11,456 nucleotides of DNA from Planctomicrobium sp. (GTDB lineage Bacteria; Planctomycetota; Planctomycetia; Planctomycetales; Planctomycetaceae). The notes under the pieces are model-generated. The model saw only the letters and a program-made list of their open reading frames with translations, searched no databases and had not been told where the DNA came from. Below, in pieces: positions 6,384 through 11,456 of this stretch (its first letter is position 1; each line of letters opens with the position of its first letter). The DNA is taken from contig JAJDEL010000920.1 in the NCBI GenBank assembly GCA_029259835.1, positions 1 to 11,456 of the forward strand, in the 5' to 3' direction. Made by a program: the position numbers and the translations under genes.

Positions 6384-9300
6384 ATGACTCACAAAAAATT
6401 CTTGAAGAATCTCCGTAAACATAGCCGTCGGCATGCCAACAAACGTAACCATAGGCATGCTCGAACACAACAGGTTCAGATTGAACAGCTCGAACCAAGG
6501 CTCATGCTGACAGCCGATCTGGATGGCAATCGCATAGAACAGCTCCTCTCCCAGTACACCGCAGATGACTTTATACAGGGATTTGATAGTGCGCTGGTCA
6601 ATCTTGAAGAGACCATCGATAACGCTGCCGCAGCGGTCAACGAAATTCCGCTCGTTGGCGACCAACTCGTCTCGGCAGTCGATCCGTTTCTCACAATGCT
6701 GGGCGACATGCGCGAATCGCTCCGTTCGAACGTTGAATTTGCATTCGCCCAAGCTGGCGCCGATGAGAATGCCAGCTTGCTCGAACTTTATGAAAGTGCA
6801 ATTTTCCAGGTCTTTGGTCCTAACGGACTCAATGCCTTGCAGGATGGCAACGACCTCGGCACCGTCATTGACACCACCGACGTTGTCCGTACCTCCGGTA
6901 TCGATCTATTCACGAACGGTGACGAAGTCGAAGATAGCGAATGGGTACAGTGGAACGTCCATCTGGCGCAACAGTTTCACATTGATATTCCCATTGACGC
7001 AACAATCGACTTCGAAGCTCTGACCGGCTCCGACGCGTTGGCAAATCTAGGATTCTCGATTGAGACAACAGGCAGCCTGAGAGTGAGCGTCGACTGGGAA
7101 GCCTATCTAGGCTGGGGCGTTACGCTTGGAAACCAGCTGACTAGCGTCGAACCTGGATTCTTCCTCGATGCCGCAGCCGTCAACGACGCAGGAGAAGAAG
7201 TTAAAGAAATCCGGCTGACAATCGACATCACTGCTGCTCCCGCAACCGACGCCTTCGGACAGGAAATTCCCGGAGCACCAAGCGGACTGAGTGGAAATGT
7301 TGCTCTTGGATTTGTCAACGGTAGTGTTGTCGATGGAACCGTCAATCCGGAAACCGGACAAGTAGAAAATACTTCATTCACCATCGATTTCACGGTCGAC
7401 ATTAATGATGATTCATTTGTAACTGATCCTGATGCATTTCTGATTGGTCCGAATCAAGCGTTATTTGATCGCGTCACGCACCAGGAATTGCTTGAAAAGA
7501 TCGATCAGAAACATGTCCCGGACGTGCTGACTCCGCAAATCGATGTCGATGGACAAATCAGGTTACATTTTGAGACCGATACTGGCTCTCTGCCTGGGTA
7601 TTCCGAACAGCAACTTGGTTTCATCGACGGCTCGCTGGGATTGCCAGAGATCGCCTTCGATCTAAATGTCGACGCATCGGTCAGTCATCGGTATTTTTCA
7701 CTTCCAAATCAATTTGTGACGATCCCGGATATCGACCATTTGGCATTCAACAACGTAACGCTCGATGTTACTCCACTGCTTAATGGGATTGTTACCCCAA
7801 TGGCCAATCTGGTGGGTGGAACGCTAGGGCCGCTGTTAAACGTCTTTGGCGTAGGTCTCGACGCGGGCGTAGGTTTTCTCAATGCACCATTGCCGATTCT
7901 GAATGTGATTGGTCCTGCGATGGGTTTCGGCCAACCATCAATACTGAGTCTCTCGGGTGTGGGTGACAAACTCAATCCGCTGTTCGATGCTGTTGGCGAT
8001 ATTGTCGGTCTCCCCGCTGATATTGCAGACTTCCTGCAATCTTATAATGGCGATCCGATCAATTTTGGGTCGTACGAATACGACTTTGACGCCGCTCCGG
8101 GTGAGCCGAAGTTCAATCGAACACAAACATCGCTGGCTGGCACCATCAACTCTGACGTATTTACCTCACTTTACGGAGAGAGATTGCAGCGCGGTGGATT
8201 CAATCTGGATATTATAGAACCCGGCGAAATTCTTGACATGTTGATCGGGAATCCATTCGACATCGTGAGCTATAATCTACCGGCGCTCTCGCTGGATCTG
8301 GGTGGCGATTTCGGGTTTGATTTTAAAGCGCTCAACTTCGGCATTCACGCCGATGCCAATCTAGATTTGAAACCAATCAGTTTTGTGTATGACTCATCCG
8401 GCCTGGAAACCATCGTCGACTCCACCCGCGCAGGCGTTGTGCCCGACTATAAAGATCTGCTTGACGGGTTCTACATTCGCAACAGTCCCGGTAGAGAATT
8501 CAATCTGTCGCTTGACATCGGTGGTGGCGGCGGGGTCGATATCGGAGTCTTCTTCGCCAACGCGAATGCCAGTATAGCCGGCAACCTGTTCTTTGATTTG
8601 CAAGACCCGAATGAAGATGGCAAATTACGGCTCAATGAGATTTTTGCAGTGACCGACCAATTGGCGAGCCCACAGAATGTCATCAATCTGTTCGACGCTG
8701 GCATCGATATCGAAGGTAGTTTTGATTTCTCTGGCGGCTTTCGTATTTTTCTGTTGTTTAAAACGATCACGCAAAGTGTTTCTCTCGGCGGTTTGGGGAT
8801 CCCCTCGAATATCAATCTGGGTCTTTCGTTGAGTGACATTCTGGGATACTCAGTGTCGGAACAGCCAGCGGGCGAACCCAGCCTGGGAACCGAGTTCATT
8901 GAGGCCGGACAGAAGGTTCTAAGAATCAACGCGGGACTATTTGCTGACGATCGAGTGCACGGTAGCACGAACGACTCTGGCGGTATTAATGTCAGCGGCA
9001 GAGACGGTAGCATTGTTGTTACCGCCAACATACCGAAGCTAGGTGGCGGAGTCGAAACGGTCACGCAATCATTTGACGCCAACGTCGATCGCGTCGTCAT
9101 TGTAGGTACTGATAATGATGATCTGATCGACTTCTCGGGACTCTCCAACGTGGCCCTCGAAGTGCACGGCCTCGGTGGTGACGACACCATTCTCACTGGC
9201 GGTGGAAATGATCTCATCTTCGCGGGTGCGGGAAATGACATCGTCCACGCGGGCACGGGTGATGACATCGTCCTGGGTGAAGATGGCAACGATACAATCT

Positions 9301-11456
9301 TTGGTGAAGCAGGCTCTGACGTTATCGATGGTGGTCACGGTAACGACACGATTAATAGCGGCTCGGGTAACGACTTCATCACCGGCGGATGGGATGACGA
9401 CTTGTTGATCAGTGTTGCAGGAATTGACCAGATTTTTGGAGATCGTGGTGATGATACCATTCAAATTGACCATCGGTCTCACGCCACGATCGACGGCGGA
9501 CGTGGCTTCAACACATTGTTGATCAATGATGTTCAAGACGATTTCAACAACGATCGTCCACTCAATGCAACACTCACTGAAGATACATTCAACGTCAACG
9601 GCGGCAGTACATCGACTTATTCAGACATCGACTTCGTTGATATTTTGTTGGGATCGCGTGCTGATGTCCTGACGATTCATTCTACTTCATCACCGGTACG
9701 AGTCGATGGAATCGTCGGCCTCACCGAATCCGATTCCCTGATTATCGACCGCACGCACGACACAGTCGACAGAAATGGCGCACTCACTGGCGACACGATC
9801 ACCGGCCTTGGACTCAATGATATCACTTATGCCAACATTGAAAACCTCGCAATCAACCTTGGCAGCGGTTCTGACCAATTTACTGTCGAAAGTACTTCCG
9901 AATTAACGGCTACCACAATCAATAGCGGCTTAGGCGATGATACGATCACACTCAAATCAGTCGGCAGTACAAAGCTGACTCAAATCATCGGCAATGACGG
10001 TAGCGATGAAGCGATTCTACTCATTCCAGATAACCCATCAGAATTTGGGCAACTCGGCGTCGGCGTTGAACGGCTGGTCATTGACAATTCCACTGCGGGC
10101 GATTCGGTCGCTTGGAAATACAGCGACGGCCGAATTCAGGCAAATGGTAACCCAATTGTTGATGCACTTGGTGCCGAGCTGGTCGTTTTCACAGCCGGCC
10201 TGGGCGGAGCAAATTCGCTGGTCGTGGAAGACAACGTCGACAATCCCCAGTTCATCACAATTGAAAACGATCAGGTGCAAATTCTCGAAGGGATTAACCT
10301 GCTTCAACAAAATGCAGCTCAGAAATTTTCGTTTGACGCCACACAATTTCCAACTTCCGCACAGGGTATCGCAGGAGCCCAAGGGATCACCGATAGTCCA
10401 GATGCAAATCACGTTTACATTACCGGCGGCTCACACATCGCAGTTTATCGGCGTCAATTGGATGTCAACGGAAACAGAACCCAAAACCTGGAATTCGTCC
10501 AGGTTCTCATCGACGGGGTTAATGGCGTTGACGGACTCAATGGAGCGAAGGATGTAGTCGTCAGTCCCGATGGACGGCACGTTTATGTCACCAGTGTGAA
10601 TGACCAATCAATTGCTATTTTCGAACGTGTCGAGGCGACCGGCCGACTGATCTATAAAGACCGCTTGCACATACCTCCCAATCCGCTAAGCGGCATTACA
10701 ATGAGTGTCGACAATCGTCTCTACGCGACATCCAACTCAGTTGTTTTCTTGATCAATCGCAATCCCAGTAACGGAAGTCTGACGATTGGTAAGATCATCT
10801 CCGTCGGAGGCCAGATCACCGACATTACTGTCACACCTGACGGTGGCGAAGTTTACGTGACGGCACAAAACGGTATCCACCGTTACGATATCAACCTGAA
10901 CGGTCATGTTCACGTCGATTCGGTCTTGTCAGCTGGCGAGAGTTTATTTCGTGGTCAATCGCTCTATTCTCCAAACGGAGCTGTGCGACTCACACTGCAA
11001 CATGACGGAAACCTGGTGATGCATGACATAAGTTTCCCCACTCACCGGTTGCTATGGAATCTCGGAACACACAACCAGGGTGTCGAGCGCGCTACTATGC
11101 AGGCAGACGGGAACTTTGTCCTCTATCGAGCCGACGGCCACGCCGTCTGGAATTCCGGAACTTCGGGAAGTGGAGCAGTGCGTGCGTCCTTACAAGATGA
11201 TGGATTCTTCGTACTTCGTCACGGAAACAACACACCACTCAGGATTTGGGGCCAAGAGTATTCATTTACCGACAGGGCTGACAGTTTTCCATACAAATCG
11301 GTGACTGCAACAAATCAATTTGTGTATGTCGGAACGTCCACAGGAATTCGCCGTTACGATCGCAATTTGAATTTAATCAATACTCAATTTAGCGTACGAG
11401 GAACGGACGTTACCACACTTGATATTCACCAGCCCTCCGGAACCCTGGTAGCGGGG
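6384..11456 (+). CDS. Giant LEPR-XLL surface protein with EF-hand, RTX repeats, beta-propeller and B-type lectin (3' truncated)
   Basis: The frame is open for 1691 codons with no stop and runs off the window. Order of parts: a very basic N-terminus (1-32); the LEPR-XLL motif (34-45, core LEPRLML), a presumed sorting tag of large planctomycete exported proteins; a long beta-rich region with no family I recognise (about 50-900) holding a Gly/Leu-rich hydrophobic patch (about 462-515) and an EF-hand loop (741-752); 11 RTX nonapeptides (929-1027); a beta region with isolated RTX-like units (about 1040-1320); a YVTN/lactonase-like propeller (from about 1326) interrupted by a bulb-lectin domain (about 1518-1626), with propeller-like sequence resuming to 1691. 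It is likely a calcium-stabilised, carbohydrate-binding surface or secreted protein; this role is inferred. No classic hydrophobic signal peptide is present. An in-frame ATG at 6342 would add 14 residues, but 6384 has a weak AGAG upstream and places LEPR at a usual distance. Confidence 0.93.
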   Translation, partial: MTHKKFLKNLRKHSRRHANKRNHRHARTQQVQIEQLEPRLMLTADLDGNRIEQLLSQYTADDFIQGFDSALVNLEETIDNAAAAVNEIPLVGDQLVSAVDPFLTMLGDMRESLRSNVEFAFAQAGADENASLLELYESAIFQVFGPNGLNALQDGNDLGTVIDTTDVVRTSGIDLFTNGDEVEDSEWVQWNVHLAQQFHIDIPIDATIDFEALTGSDALANLGFSIETTGSLRVSVDWEAYLGWGVTLGNQLTSVEPGFFLDAAAVNDAGEEVKEIRLTIDITAAPATDAFGQEIPGAPSGLSGNVALGFVNGSVVDGTVNPETGQVENTSFTIDFTVDINDDSFVTDPDAFLIGPNQALFDRVTHQELLEKIDQKHVPDVLTPQIDVDGQIRLHFETDTGSLPGYSEQQLGFIDGSLGLPEIAFDLNVDASVSHRYFSLPNQFVTIPDIDHLAFNNVTLDVTPLLNGIVTPMANLVGGTLGPLLNVFGVGLDAGVGFLNAPLPILNVIGPAMGFGQPSILSLSGVGDKLNPLFDAVGDIVGLPADIADFLQSYNGDPINFGSYEYDFDAAPGEPKFNRTQTSLAGTINSDVFTSLYGERLQRGGFNLDIIEPGEILDMLIGNPFDIVSYNLPALSLDLGGDFGFDFKALNFGIHADANLDLKPISFVYDSSGLETIVDSTRAGVVPDYKDLLDGFYIRNSPGREFNLSLDIGGGGGVDIGVFFANANASIAGNLFFDLQDPNEDGKLRLNEIFAVTDQLASPQNVINLFDAGIDIEGSFDFSGGFRIFLLFKTITQSVSLGGLGIPSNINLGLSLSDILGYSVSEQPAGEPSLGTEFIEAGQKVLRINAGLFADDRVHGSTNDSGGINVSGRDGSIVVTANIPKLGGGVETVTQSFDANVDRVVIVGTDNDDLIDFSGLSNVALEVHGLGGDDTILTGGGNDLIFAGAGNDIVHAGTGDDIVLGEDGNDTIFGEAGSDVIDGGHGNDTINSGSGNDFITGGWDDDLLISVAGIDQIFGDRGDDTIQIDHRSHATIDGGRGFNTLLINDVQDDFNNDRPLNATLTEDTFNVNGGSTSTYSDIDFVDILLGSRADVLTIHSTSSPVRVDGIVGLTESDSLIIDRTHDTVDRNGALTGDTITGLGLNDITYANIENLAINLGSGSDQFTVESTSELTATTINSGLGDDTITLKSVGSTKLTQIIGNDGSDEAILLIPDNPSEFGQLGVGVERLVIDNSTAGDSVAWKYSDGRIQANGNPIVDALGAELVVFTAGLGGANSLVVEDNVDNPQFITIENDQVQILEGINLLQQNAAQKFSFDATQFPTSAQGIAGAQGITDSPDANHVYITGGSHIAVYRRQLDVNGNRTQNLEFVQVLIDGVNGVDGLNGAKDVVVSPDGRHVYVTSVNDQSIAIFERVEATGRLIYKDRLHIPPNPLSGITMSVDNRLYATSNSVVFLINRNPSNGSLTIGKIISVGGQITDITVTPDGGEVYVTAQNGIHRYDINLNGHVHVDSVLSAGESLFRGQSLYSPNGAVRLTLQHDGNLVMHDISFPTHRLLWNLGTHNQGVERATMQADGNFVLYRADGHAVWNSGTSGSGAVRASLQDDGFFVLRHGNNTPLRIWGQEYSFTDRADSFPYKSVTATNQFVYVGTSTGIRRYDRNLNLINTQFSVRGTDVTTLDIHQPSGTLVAG
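6483..6518 (+). other. LEPR-XLL signature (EQLEPRLMLTAD)
   Basis: Residues 34-45 read EQLEPRLMLTAD after a strongly basic stretch rich in Lys, Arg and His. This is the hallmark of the LEPR-XLL N-terminal domain seen on very large exported proteins of planctomycetes and some other bacteria. It is thought to mark a sorting or processing region; there is no hydrophobic signal-peptide core next to it. Its position also supports 6384 as the start. Confidence 0.9.
8604..8639 (+). other. Canonical EF-hand calcium-binding loop in the giant protein
   Basis: Residues 741-752 read DPNEDGKLRLNE, which fits the 12-residue EF-hand/dockerin-type loop: Asp at 1, Asn at 3, Asp at 5, Gly at 6, hydrophobic at 8 and Glu at 12. 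It sits singly between beta-rich segments about 180 residues before the RTX array. A lone loop of this type probably binds calcium structurally. Confidence 0.7.
9168..9464 (+). repeat. RTX calcium-binding array of 11 in-register nonapeptides
   Basis: Residues 929-1027 divide exactly into 11 units of nine with the pattern G-G-x-G-x-D-x-hydrophobic-x, for example AGAGNDIVH, GEDGNDTIF and GGHGNDTIN. Units 9 and 10 (GGWDDDLLI, SVAGIDQIF) are degenerate, while register is kept. Such arrays fold into a parallel beta-roll only when calcium is bound, usually outside the cell. RTX proteins often use type I secretion, but no secretion genes are in the window. Confidence 0.93.
10359..10934 (+). other. 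YVTN/lactonase-like beta-propeller blades before the lectin insert
   Basis: Residues about 1326-1517 show blade repeats of the type Gly-hydrophobic-Thr/Val-x-Ser/Thr-Pro-Asp-Gly-x-x-Val-Tyr-Val-Thr: SPDANHVYITG, SPDGRHVYVTS and TPDGGEVYVTA, with a weaker blade at MSVDNRLYATS. The phrase pattern DGVNGVDGLNGA before the second blade is typical of the 6-phosphogluconolactonase-like repeat proteins found in secreted bacterial proteins. An enzymatic role is not indicated; a binding scaffold is more likely. Confidence 0.75.
10935..11262 (+). other. Bulb-type (B-type) mannose-binding lectin domain inserted in the propeller
   Basis: Residues about 1518-1626 form three beta-prism subdomains, each with the Q-x-D-x-N-x-V-x-Y sugar site or a variant. 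The middle site QADGNFVLY (1573-1581) is complete. The first, QHDGNLVMH (1539-1547), has His for Tyr; the third, QDDGFFVLR (1604-1612), has lost the Asn and Tyr. Family Trp positions are also present (LLWN, AVWNSGT, RIWG). One mannose site is therefore likely competent. Propeller-like sequence resumes directly afterwards. Confidence 0.85.

Noticed and set aside
6565..7023. Plus-strand open frame of 152 codons in another frame within the giant gene
   Set aside because: It starts at a TTG with no ribosome site and overlaps the correct frame, which continues unbroken from 6384; it does not indicate a frameshift.
8471..9289. Minus-strand open frame of 272 codons opposite the giant gene
   Set aside because: It lies wholly opposite a clear coding frame with domain motifs, starts and ends without context, and its Ser/Pro-rich composition is what the complement of an Asp/Gly-rich repeat gives.
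9168..9464. CRISPR-like or DNA-level tandem repeat
   Set aside because: The periodicity of 27 bases comes from RTX nonapeptides; the DNA units differ at many positions and there are no spacers.

Overview
The window looks like chromosomal DNA of a planctomycete (phylum Planctomycetota). Three traits point there: membrane-anchored Ser/Thr kinases fused to long leucine-rich repeat (LRR) arrays, an N-terminal H-x3-C-x2-C zinc finger on one of those kinases, and a giant protein whose N-terminus carries the LEPR-XLL signature (LEPRLML) followed by RTX repeats. Genus and species cannot be fixed from the window alone. All three genes are on the + strand.

Layout: (1) 2-2773, the 3' part of a receptor-type Ser/Thr kinase gene whose 5' end lies before the window. 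(2) 2774-3046, an intergenic stretch with an operator-like palindrome and two overlapping mini-ORFs leading into the next start. (3) 3047-5818, a complete 923-codon paralogue with zinc finger, kinase, one membrane segment and about 15 LRRs. (4) 5819-6383, a 565-base intergenic stretch with an imperfect hairpin and an 11-base motif shared with the first intergenic stretch. (5) 6384-11456, the first 1691 codons of a giant LEPR-XLL protein that stays open to the window end. It carries a canonical EF-hand loop, 11 in-register RTX nonapeptides, a YVTN/lactonase-like beta-propeller and a bulb-type (B-type) mannose-binding lectin domain inserted between propeller blades.

The two kinases are a tandem duplicate pair. 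Their catalytic domains are almost identical, even at synonymous sites, while their extracytoplasmic sensors differ strongly. In kinase 1 the sensor module (a conserved cap plus LRR array) is itself duplicated. This fits a 'constant output, variable sensor' layout. The giant protein is probably an exported calcium-dependent surface or adhesion protein. No sequence evidence connects it functionally to the kinases beyond being next to them on the same strand.

I found no RNA genes, CRISPR array, insertion sequence or convincing intrinsic terminator. The most unusual items are the lectin-in-propeller architecture, the modular LRR sensor shared three times across two kinases, and the chained mini-ORFs before kinase 2.
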